Shown here piece by piece: positions 15,401 to 21,960 of a DNA stretch of 29,698 nt. Each line of letters starts with the position of its first letter. The first letter of the stretch is position 1. Position numbers and translations under genes: made by a program. Location of the stretch: assembly GCA_039831705.1 (NCBI GenBank), contig JBDOMT010000234.1:1-29698 (forward strand), written 5' to 3'. This DNA comes from JAJRWS01 sp039831705. Lineage in GTDB: Bacteria > Planctomycetota > Planctomycetia > Pirellulales > Lacipirellulaceae. A model generated the notes under the pieces. That model was not told the DNA's origin, made no database searches, and saw only the letters and a list, made by a program, of their open reading frames with translations.

Positions 15401-16449
15401 GGGAGTTGCTGGTAGCGGTCAATGGCCGCGAGCAACCACTTGTGGGTTACTCAGTTGATCAGTTTCAACATTACTTGGAACAGGGTGAGCGAAATCAGCG
15501 GCCAGCGCCGATATGGACCACCAGCGCGTTGCCAGGCAGCGACACACTTTCTGTGGCTATTGCCCAAGACGCCATCCTCACGGTTTGCAAAACGCTTAAG
15601 TTTCGTGATTGGCGCGCCAACTGGAGCCTCTGCGCGTGGGACCGTGAGCAGGGCAAATTGCTCACGCAAACACCGATCTCCGCCGAAGCATTGCCGGGCG
15701 GCTTGCTGGTCAATCGGGAGGGACGTGTCGTGGTTGTTCTTCAGGACGGTCGTATTGCTTGCTACGGTGGAGCCAAGATACTTCAGGCCAGTGCAAAATA
15801 TTACACCGACTTAGCTCGTCGCGATTTGAAACAGCGCAGGGCAGCCATTCAGTTTTTACGTTCTGCTTTGACCACGGCCAACAGCTCGGTCAATCGTCAA
15901 TTGATCCAAAACGAATTGGATACCCTGGGAGTCCATTTTGGTGATCGAGCCACAAAAAATGGTGGCATCGCCAATTGGCACATTTTGGGCAATGTCCCAT
16001 GGGATCTGGCCAAGAACCCTATGGACAAACCATTTGTGGGAGAACCCTTGATCGATATTGGGCAGGCGCTAACCGTCGGCAAAAGGACGCTCCGTTGGAG
16101 CCCTTACACGACCGACGATAAGTTTGGCAAAGTCGATTTGGTGAGTGTCCTGGGGCAGCAGACCAATGCGGCCGCTTATGCTTATGCGGAAATTAGACTT
16201 GCGGCTGCAGCGGACCTGGAACTGAAAATTGGCAGCAACGATGGATACAAATGCTGGTTCAATGGTCAGGAAGTGGGCCGCTATGACGGCGGTCGTGCCT
16301 ACTCGCCCGATCAAAACAGCCTGCCGGTTCATGCCCAGCAGGGAGTGAACAAAATCTTGATGAAGGTGACCCAGATGGGATCCAGCTGGGCCTTTAGCGT
16401 GCGCTTGACCGAACCTTCGGGGGCGCCTGTTGATTTGACACAACCATGA
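12475..16449 (+). CDS. Exported giant: methyltransferase-like domain, two PQQ-type beta-propellers, C-terminal beta-sandwich
   Basis: The 1324-residue protein starts with a signal peptide cut near PARA-ET (about residue 30). Residues about 38-190 resemble a class I methyltransferase fold, best seen in EIHRVLRPGGQAILGRR, while the glycine motif (IIGCDDSQ) is degenerate. HWEHGPDNNPVSSD (about 222-235) leads into a first propeller with PQQ-type blades (YNGSILWQRKLP, DGKLLWQHRK). A linker (about 640-685) contains a TGQLE-type repeat. A second propeller begins at DWPTYRGNRSRTA (blades DATTGKQTWTF, EAQTGRLLWRF, DAHSGKLIWRN) and ends near 1105. The tail holds ELKIGSNDGYKCWFNGQEVG, typical of glycan-binding beta-sandwiches. 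Role and substrate are unknown; exported propellers may act as dehydrogenases or scaffolds. It overlaps the next gene by 4 bases (ATGA). Confidence 0.88.
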   Translation: MRPVLGLRLICLLSIVYALEAAITLAPARAETPQVAIGANLAKHYCELADISSGICSIIGCDDSQLPIAMAMEEATGTGRFFVHVIDSRPTAVAKLRTAVDQAGLYGKQIVVEQGKMGYLPYASGMIDLLLAIDLTEEQLNQLSIAEIHRVLRPGGQAILGRRSLRSAGATNLHRAPLNKWEPFIDQSNDNGLLIKERKENDFGSWFQLTKPEQTGADTWSHWEHGPDNNPVSSDALIRAPYRTQWLGLPLYIAMPAITTSAGGKLYIAMGHIAHHRREEPWLNTLLARNAYNGSILWQRKLPDGYLVHRSAFVATDQTFYMIDESETGCLLLDPDTGQQQERISVPELEGQIWKWMVIQDGVLYVLAGNKKGAAQTTIVRSQYPHWSWGELSQGYYQKQVPWGFGTTILAYDLAGRKPLWIHREKDRIDSRAMVMGAGQIFYYGPDSHVGCLDAATGKPVWTNRDPEVRQLIEQPGEGLSSTPGFRSACFTLFTPQTLCFEGQTRMNVVALSTTDGKLLWQHRKTTNNPNMIYADERLYVGVGPEGNTLALDPLTGETLEDLGFKKRSCARLTATADSFFCRGWPEGLTRYDRKTGKVLFNGAFRPSCNDGVVPANGLLYVGPWACDCNLSVMGRVALCSAHDFQPNTQVAHTGQLKTGQLETGRLETAPNAADSITPLESSELDWPTYRGNRSRTAASRASVSGDLSRIWQFTPPAPVRPTAPTAAGGLIFTGGDDGIVRAIDATTGKQTWTFLTAGPILQPPTIREGRAYVGSGDGFVYALEAQTGRLLWRFHLAPHDRRIMAYGKLSSTWPVNSGVLVEDGVAYAAAGIVDYDDTYLCALDAHSGKLIWRNDSSGHLDPTLRKGISAQGTLTIARGRIWMAGGNVVSPAAYDLQTGQYVGAPVGDGSPQANRGEEIALFADRYLMLGGRLRYSAVRNVVNPGSYTLQSIDTERKLGTALPLSTGKITPAWDGELLVAVNGREQPLVGYSVDQFQHYLEQGERNQRPAPIWTTSALPGSDTLSVAIAQDAILTVCKTLKFRDWRANWSLCAWDREQGKLLTQTPISAEALPGGLLVNREGRVVVVLQDGRIACYGGAKILQASAKYYTDLARRDLKQRRAAIQFLRSALTTANSSVNRQLIQNELDTLGVHFGDRATKNGGIANWHILGNVPWDLAKNPMDKPFVGEPLIDIGQALTVGKRTLRWSPYTTDDKFGKVDLVSVLGQQTNAAAYAYAEIRLAAAADLELKIGSNDGYKCWFNGQEVGRYDGGRAYSPDQNSLPVHAQQGVNKILMKVTQMGSSWAFSVRLTEPSGAPVDLTQP
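14434..14481 (+). repeat. In-frame 15-bp tandem repeat, about three units, in the inter-propeller linker
   Basis: Units ACGGGTCAACTGAAA (14434-14448), ACGGGTCAACTGGAA (14449-14463) and ACGGGCCGACTGGAG (14464-14478) are followed by the start of a fourth. They encode TGQLK-TGQLE-TGRLE in the linker between the two propellers. The multiple-of-three period keeps the frame, so copy number can vary between strains. Confidence 0.85.
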
Positions 16450-17492
16450 AACAATTCTCCTCACTACTTTCGTTATTGATCTGGTTCGGTGGAATGGGCC
16501 TAGTCTCCTCATTTGCCTGTGACGAGGGGATGATACGCGATGCGGCTTTTGAGCAGCCTCGTGATATTTTCAGGCTTTGCGTGTTTCACCGGGCTGACGA
16601 TGCAAACGGAGATGCAAACGGACGGGCCATTGCCAAACATCTTGGGTCATGGTTGGAAACCGACGGTGCCGCTTTCAATCTAGAAATTGTTCTGGTGGCG
16701 GCCGACGACCCGGCAGTACGCTGGAACGACTACGGTCTGCCCGCCGCCCCACCCGAATTGCCGGTGGTTGTATTGGTGGGAGAGCGACCAGCCGACCCTC
16801 ATAACATTCATTCGCGGCGGAATTTTTTCGTCGATTATTGGCAGCCAGAGCCTACCTCAGCCGATTTGGAAACGTTACTCGATTCCCCAGCTCGTGAAGC
16901 AATCCGCCGTGAATTGGTAAAGAACCTGGCAGTGATTGTTCAAGTACCGGGAAGTGACGACAACCATCAGCATCTGCATTCGGTGGTGACTCCCATCTGC
17001 CAGGCGGGATTTGGTAAACAGGCCTGGGGCGTGGCATCGGTGACCATCGACCGCCATGACCCAAGAGAACGATTGCTCCATTCCTTTCTCGGTACCCAGC
17101 CAGACGGACCCGACTGGATCGGTGTGGTGTTTGGCCGGGGTAAGTTCATGACGCCGTTGGAAGGAGAAGAAATTACTGCTGCAGGTATTCAAGCACGGTT
17201 AACCACCATTGCCGCTGACTGCACTTGTTCTCAATCCCCTTCACGACTGGGGGTCGATTTACCGATGTGCTGGGAAACGGCCGATGATGAAGGTGTGATC
17301 CGTCTGGCCCCTGAGCCACTGGATACGGATGCTATAAAGTTAGCGTCGGACAACACAACGACAACCCCTGGAGCAATGTCGGAACAGCCAGTCCTATCCT
17401 CGGTGGCACAGGTCACCTTCTGGTTGTTCGGAGGAATGATCGTGTTTGCAGGAATTGGCTCAGCTGCAATTCTCTGGCGCCACTCACAGTGA
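16446..17492 (+). CDS. Membrane-anchored periplasmic protein of unknown function, coupled to the propeller gene
   Basis: The 348-residue protein has an N-terminal signal peptide (to about SSFA-CDEG, residue 24) and one C-terminal helix, FWLFGGMIVFAGIGSAAILW (about 325-344), followed by a short basic tail. The bulk is therefore predicted to be periplasmic and tethered to the inner membrane. Cysteines stand in ACDEG, RLCVF, PICQ, DCTCSQSPS and PMCW. WIGVVFGRGKFMTPLEGEEI followed by CTCSQSP is a conserved-looking core. The start overlaps the previous stop in the arrangement ATGA, so the two proteins are probably made together and may interact. I do not recognise the family and assign no activity. 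Confidence 0.82.
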   Translation: MKQFSSLLSLLIWFGGMGLVSSFACDEGMIRDAAFEQPRDIFRLCVFHRADDANGDANGRAIAKHLGSWLETDGAAFNLEIVLVAADDPAVRWNDYGLPAAPPELPVVVLVGERPADPHNIHSRRNFFVDYWQPEPTSADLETLLDSPAREAIRRELVKNLAVIVQVPGSDDNHQHLHSVVTPICQAGFGKQAWGVASVTIDRHDPRERLLHSFLGTQPDGPDWIGVVFGRGKFMTPLEGEEITAAGIQARLTTIAADCTCSQSPSRLGVDLPMCWETADDEGVIRLAPEPLDTDAIKLASDNTTTTPGAMSEQPVLSSVAQVTFWLFGGMIVFAGIGSAAILWRHSQ

Positions 17493-17493
17493 T

Positions 17494-17652
17494 CACCTGC
17501 ATCGATCACCGAGCCACTGGGAAATGCGAAATCGACACCTTCGGTAAACTTCCAGCCCGAGATGTCGACATTGACCGACATCTGATTGTTGAGTTCGATC
17601 CATTCAAGTATTTCAGCGGTTCCAACCGGGTTGTATATCATTTGATAGCGGT
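17494..17652 (-). pseudogene. Lamin-tail-domain (LTD) gene fragment
   Basis: The minus strand encodes YNPVGTAEILEWIELNNQM and DISGWKFTEGVDFAFPSG without a start codon of its own. This matches the LTD pattern of large planctomycete extracellular proteins, often with CotH domains (E-I-M-Y-N-P ... E-W-I-E-L-x-N ... D-L-S-G-W ... G-T-V-I). About 50 codons remain. The frame then runs into the end of the upstream plus-strand gene, and the other end abuts the sugar-binding-protein fragment. It is gene debris, not a functional gene. Confidence 0.65.
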
Positions 17653-17784
17653 TTGGATGCGGAGAAAGCTTCCGAAGTGGCCGCAATGGTGGTCAGTTAC
17701 ATCGCGACCGACAATTACGAGGCCGGCGTTACGGCTGCCCGGCACTTAGCCACCGTCCTCAAGCAGACAAGCGGTACAAATTGA
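17635..17784 (+). pseudogene. Sugar-binding (RbsB-type) periplasmic protein fragment
   Basis: The plus strand reads FDSGLDAEKASEVAA then SYIATDNYEAGVTAARHLA and stops at TGA 17782-17784. This is the central hinge region of ribose-type periplasmic binding proteins (FDSGLDA ... SYVATDNYxGGxxAARHL). There is no start, signal peptide, N-terminal lobe or C-terminal lobe. About 50 codons survive. It meets the lamin-tail fragment head-on around 17635-17652. Confidence 0.65.
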
Positions 17785-17821
17785 AAGGATTGTGAACCGT
17801 CAGCTGCCTCGTCCAACATCA

Positions 17822-19471
17822 CTATCTGAAGACCAAGTAGAGAACAGCCATTGTCAGAAGAATACCAAGTGTGATTAACTTGTAGTTGAGTATGCCACTC
17901 CAGCCTGGCGCTCGTAACGGTTCCAAAGGCGAACTCCACGTGAGGTCAACGTTCTCGCCTGCCGTGCCGGCTTTAGGTCTCGCTTTTGCCAACACGACTT
18001 GCAACATGACGCACGAGCAAAAGAGCACAAACGAAAGGAGCATAAAGTCGTTGTTTAAGTCAAGTGGCAACGTCGCATACTTCTTGACAACAATCATTGC
18101 CACGCACATGGCCGATCCGACCCAGAGCGTCCATTGTGCCGAGAAGGCGGTGGCCCCTTTCCAAAACACTCCTAGCAAGAAGACACAGGTGATGGGAGGA
18201 GCAATGTGCACGATGATCTCGTTGAGCGTGCGGAAGATGCTGTCGCTGGTTCGCAAAACGGGAACGAGCCCAAGGGCAATCGCCAACGCGACGGCGGCAG
18301 CAATACGCCCCACAGTCACCAATTGATGGTCTGTTGCCTGGGGCCGGAATCGCTTGTAGAGATCAAAAGAGACGAGCGTTGAAATCGAATTCAGGGCCCC
18401 GGAGACGGTCGACATCAAGGCGGCCAATATCGCAGCGATCATCAACCCGACCAAGCCGGTTGGCAGCAGTTGTGTGATCATCAACGTGTAGATATTTTTG
18501 GTGTCAACCTCTCCGTCGGAGTCGATTGGCAGCGAACTAATGTCGAATAGACCCTTGGATGCCAGCGTATAAGCCAACAAGCCTGGCAACACAAAGATGA
18601 AGACCGGCAAAATCTTGATGCATGCGGCAAAAAGTGGCCCGACCCGTGCGTGGTTCTCGTCCTTCGCACCTAGCACGCGTTGCACAATGGTCTGATCGGC
18701 ACACCAGTACCAAATGCCTATGACCGGGTACCCGAGCATGATTGAGTACCAAGGCATATGGCTTTCATCGCCCGTCGGACGCAACATTGAAAGGCGGTTG
18801 AGCTCTCCTTGTTCTGTTAGAACGGTCGTCATCTCCGACCAGCCGCCCATCTTTTCTAGGGCAAACCAGGTAATCGTACATGCGCCGAGAATCAAGATGA
18901 CGGTCTGAATCGCTTCCGTCAGCACCACCGCGAGCAAGCCGCCAACAATGGTGTAGATTGCAGTGAGTAGGGCAATCGTGACGATGCCGGTGTAAAAATT
19001 GATACCAAAGATCTCCTCAATGACTAGCCCTCCTGTCAAGAAGGACATGCCAATGTGAATACTAATGGCGCCGACGAGCGAAAGCACAGCCAGCCAATCG
19101 CGGCAATTGCGGTTGTAGCGCTGCTCGAGGAAGTCGGGCAATGTTGATACACGTGCTCTGATATAGAACGGTGCGAAAAACAGTCCCAGCAGAATCAGAG
19201 TGAATGCAGCCATCCATTCGAAATTGCCCTGCAGCAAGCCTTCGTCATAGCCGGCTTGCGCCAGCGATACTAAATGCACACAAGAAATGTTTGTCGCAAA
19301 CAAAGCCATGCCGATCACTGGCCAAGTTAAAGTGCCGCCAGCAAGAAAATAGTCACGTCCTTCGCCAGCTGAGGACTTCTTTTTCATCAGGACACCTGCA
19401 TACAAACCGAGTGCAACAACACCCAAGATGTAGGCAATAGTGATAAAATAGTCGAGTGGTTGAATCTGCAT
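17822..19471 (-). CDS. SGLT-type sodium:sugar symporter (SSS family)
   Basis: The 549-residue polytopic inner-membrane protein is close to the SGLT/vSGLT branch of the SSS family (Na+-coupled sugar uptake). Diagnostic segments are GRDYFLAGGTLTWPVIGMAL near the N-terminus, the SGLT signature WYWCADQTIVQRVLGAK, and LAALMSTVSGALNSISTL. About 14 hydrophobic helices are visible, and the last ends at the C-terminus (MAVLYLVFR). The start at 19471 (MQIQPLDYF) is preferred over the further-upstream 19537: AAGG lies 5 bases before it, and the family begins at the first helix. The exported gene upstream on the same strand, about 330 bases away, may be co-regulated. The sugar transported is not evident. 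Confidence 0.92.
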   Translation of the reverse strand: MQIQPLDYFITIAYILGVVALGLYAGVLMKKKSSAGEGRDYFLAGGTLTWPVIGMALFATNISCVHLVSLAQAGYDEGLLQGNFEWMAAFTLILLGLFFAPFYIRARVSTLPDFLEQRYNRNCRDWLAVLSLVGAISIHIGMSFLTGGLVIEEIFGINFYTGIVTIALLTAIYTIVGGLLAVVLTEAIQTVILILGACTITWFALEKMGGWSEMTTVLTEQGELNRLSMLRPTGDESHMPWYSIMLGYPVIGIWYWCADQTIVQRVLGAKDENHARVGPLFAACIKILPVFIFVLPGLLAYTLASKGLFDISSLPIDSDGEVDTKNIYTLMITQLLPTGLVGLMIAAILAALMSTVSGALNSISTLVSFDLYKRFRPQATDHQLVTVGRIAAAVALAIALGLVPVLRTSDSIFRTLNEIIVHIAPPITCVFLLGVFWKGATAFSAQWTLWVGSAMCVAMIVVKKYATLPLDLNNDFMLLSFVLFCSCVMLQVVLAKARPKAGTAGENVDLTWSSPLEPLRAPGWSGILNYKLITLGILLTMAVLYLVFR

Positions 19472-19591
19472 GGGAACCTTAAAAGTATTTTGTGCAATTA
19501 ATGAGGTTAACTCTCCTCGAGTTGCGAATATCAACAATCCTGATTTGTATCGTAGCGTGCTGAAGAGGCACTAGAAACTCACGAGCTCCGT

Positions 19592-19808
19592 CTACGGATT
19601 TTTCCAAATACATTGATGACGAACAAAATAGGGATCCTCGCCATAGGTCCCCATAGAGATGCCCCACTTCGGCAGGACATCGATTAAGGAGGGGTTGGTC
19701 AATTCCAGTTGAAACAGACCGGGTGCTTTGGGTTGGATTATCAAGTCATGCACAACAATGTGGAAAATGACATGATCAATACGATGACGACTGATCGAAT
19801 CATGGTTG
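19592..19808 (-). pseudogene. Possible glycoside hydrolase family 3 scrap
   Basis: The minus strand between the symporter and the exported protein encodes about 70 protein-like residues ending KWGISMGTYGEDPYF-VRHQCIWKNP and a stop. The K/R-W-G-x4-T-Y-G-E-D-P-Y pattern is that of family 3 glycoside hydrolases (RWGRxxETYGEDPYL). The preceding residues (HVIFHIVVHDLIIQP) do not match that family clearly, and there is no start of its own. It may be a rearranged remnant or a chance match. The rest of the 19472-19799 gap shows nothing recognisable. Confidence 0.3.
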
Positions 19809-21062
19809 ATCGCTGCCGACACCTGGTAGGGCCGCTCGGATCTGTTCGAGCGTGACTCCCAAGATTGTTTGGGACAATCGATCAAGCTGCTGTGGGTCGC
19901 CTTCAAAGTGAAAAGTCTCTTGAATGTGCTCTCCCGTTTCTCCTGCTTTGAGAGACAGTGCGGGACTTGATGTTTCTAACTCGTAGAAGGGGCCGAGTGG
20001 CTTTTTGCCTGGCTCAGGTGCACCGTCGTTGTACGCGTTGATGACATCGCCAGCAAACGGTTTCTTTTGAATCTCCCATTTTGAATTAACGTATTGCGTA
20101 ATCTCAGGGCCAGGCTGATTGTACTTGACAATGGTCAAGACGCTACGAGCTGCGTCGTAACTACCACAGATTGGCGTAGCACGCTGTGGCGACAGACCAA
20201 TTTTGCCTCTTTGCTTCCCATCGCCCAAAAAGAACAGAACACCATCGGCTATTCGGATTCGATTTTCCGGCACTTTACCAAAATAGTCATCGTTCATCAC
20301 TTGCCCTGTTCCCCCGTCCGCATCCCTGCGAAAGGGGACTACGATCGTAGTCTGCGGGCCGTGTTTGTACATGCCCAAGATCCAAATCGAAAGTAATCCG
20401 GTTTGCTGCGACCAATCGCTTTCTCCAATATTGGTCAGGCGATTTGTCGTTCGATATCCGACAGACGCAACCTTCGCACAATCGCTTCCCAATAAATTGA
20501 CAATCTCTTCGGTGTTCAGTAGCTCAATTTGTCGCTGGATCTGTAGGTTAAAAGAGGTTCCCAAATAGTTAGTCAGTTTCGATTTGCGCATCAACGTAAT
20601 GTGCCGTGTATCTTTTGCCGTTATCTGAAACGGCTGGGTGTCAATTACCGCAGGAGTCTGCCATTGTGAAAACTCGAATTTGGATCCAGGTGCAAAGAAG
20701 ATGCTATATTGACCTCCCTCTGGTCCGAACCAAAGCCGTTCTTCTCCTCCGAATACATTAATCTGCGCACCGTCGACGATCCCGCTAGTGATCTGTTCAT
20801 AATTGATCCAGCCGTAGCTGATTCCCTCTTGGCCTGCAGCAGAAGATGTCATCACCCGGCCCTGATAGTCAGGCACGACTACCAGCTGAGGACCAGTGTC
20901 GTCCTTGCCTAAAACCACAGCTTCAACGTGTGATGCAAGAAAATTGACGTCTTCTCCAAACGTTCGCTCGTCTTCCAAATCATTAGCATATACTCTTCCT
21001 GGTAAATGAGACAGGATACTCATGACAATCACCCATCCAATCGTATGTAATTTTGTTTGCAT
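19800..21062 (-). CDS. Exported DUF6786-like protein (mutarotase-like fold suspected)
   Basis: The 420-residue protein has a signal peptide (MQTKLHTIGWVIVMSILSHL ... VYA-ND). The core contains LVVVPDYQGRVMTSSA, GGEERLWFGPEGGQYSIFF, NRLTNIGESDW, LSIWILGMYKHGP and LGDGKQRGKIGL. The pattern GGEERLWFGPEGGQ resembles a family I remember as DUF6786, found in Planctomycetes and Bacteroidetes and related to sugar-mutarotase-like beta-sandwiches; that name is from memory and unchecked. Beside an SGLT-type sugar symporter, a role in handling an extracytoplasmic sugar is a reasonable guess but is not shown. No Shine-Dalgarno site is seen before the ATG at 21062. The C-terminus (TLEQIRAALPGVGSDQP) is short and polar. 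Confidence 0.78.
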   Translation of the reverse strand: MQTKLHTIGWVIVMSILSHLPGRVYANDLEDERTFGEDVNFLASHVEAVVLGKDDTGPQLVVVPDYQGRVMTSSAAGQEGISYGWINYEQITSGIVDGAQINVFGGEERLWFGPEGGQYSIFFAPGSKFEFSQWQTPAVIDTQPFQITAKDTRHITLMRKSKLTNYLGTSFNLQIQRQIELLNTEEIVNLLGSDCAKVASVGYRTTNRLTNIGESDWSQQTGLLSIWILGMYKHGPQTTIVVPFRRDADGGTGQVMNDDYFGKVPENRIRIADGVLFFLGDGKQRGKIGLSPQRATPICGSYDAARSVLTIVKYNQPGPEITQYVNSKWEIQKKPFAGDVINAYNDGAPEPGKKPLGPFYELETSSPALSLKAGETGEHIQETFHFEGDPQQLDRLSQTILGVTLEQIRAALPGVGSDQP

Positions 21063-21790
21063 CTATTTTCTTGAAGGTAAATGAAATCATTGTAAGAGCG
21101 TGACGACGGCAATCATATTGTAGAGCCGAATACAGTAGCAACCGCATCTCGCTTGACAAGAAGTTGGGGCGAGCCACGTCGTGTCCAGCCGCTAAAGTTC
21201 ATTATAGAGACAAAATGGCAGTCACTAACAATTGGGTCGCTTGTACGCTGGCCAGGCGGTTGGTCATTTGAACCTACCTGAAAGTCTTCGCGACATCAAA
21301 AACCGTTTATGCAATGATGGCATAAAGCACTATCGCAAGGAAAACGTCACGCAGCTCATACTACCTACGAACTACAAAGCCGAACATGTTTTATTGCGAC
21401 AAACAAATGCTTGTTTACGACGCAATATTAAGTAATTCACAGGCACCACGCACCGAATAATCCACCTCGAGACGATCGGTTCAACTTTCTCCAGTCCCAA
21501 TAGTTTGTCTCTCTTGAAAGCATGATCTGGGGAGAACAGATGAACGTGTGACGGACAGCTGAAGGAATCTTTATCGATCACTGGAATGGGGCCCCTTACA
21601 TGCTGGTTTCTACTGCCGAGCCTTGATCCGCATAGCTGGCGTGAGCAGTCCAGGTGGAATCGGGTAGCCTTGAGATAGTTGCCTCAGTCATTTTGACACA
21701 AAGGGCTGAGCTCGATGCTCATTGGTTAAGACGGAGACGGCTTTCGTGCTATTCGTGGTTCTCTTCGATCGAACAACTCGTGAATGCAAA
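21063..21790. other. Long gene-free stretch with one strong hairpin
   Basis: No gene can be supported here; the largest open frames lack motifs and good starts. One hairpin stands out at 21391-21428: TATTGCG (21392-21398) pairs with CGCAATA (21421-21427), and inside it AAACAA pairs with TTGTTT. It has no T-tract, so it is not a standard terminator. The words AAGCCGAAC and TTATTGCGACAA here also occur in the CCAAGC repeat family, so it could be a scrambled relative. Confidence 0.4.
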
Positions 21791-21960
21791 CACGAGTGCT
21801 TTGTCCATGTTAGATAACGGCTAACAATGAAGTAACGCTCGTCGTGCCGTCGCTCTTTTCCGTAATTCGAATCGCCATGCCGATCGCCTTGATGTGGGCT
21901 ACTGTTTCTTGAAGGCGAAATCCTTTGCGAGTACGCCTCGGATCTGGCAGAGACTCAAAA
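21790..21960 (-). pseudogene. ISAs1-type transposase remnant, internally deleted and frameshifted
   Basis: Reading the minus strand from just past the pgk stop codon gives FESLPDPRRTRKG, then IKAIGMAIRITEKSDG. After a one-base frame change comes DERYFIVSRYL. LPDPRR is the N-terminal hallmark of ISAs1/H-repeat transposases, and the later part matches their C-terminal pattern (LKxIGMV..xR......T..ERYYISSL). The two parts are joined without the roughly 250 residues between them. No inverted-repeat ends were found. The assignment rests on pattern memory only. Confidence 0.5.
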
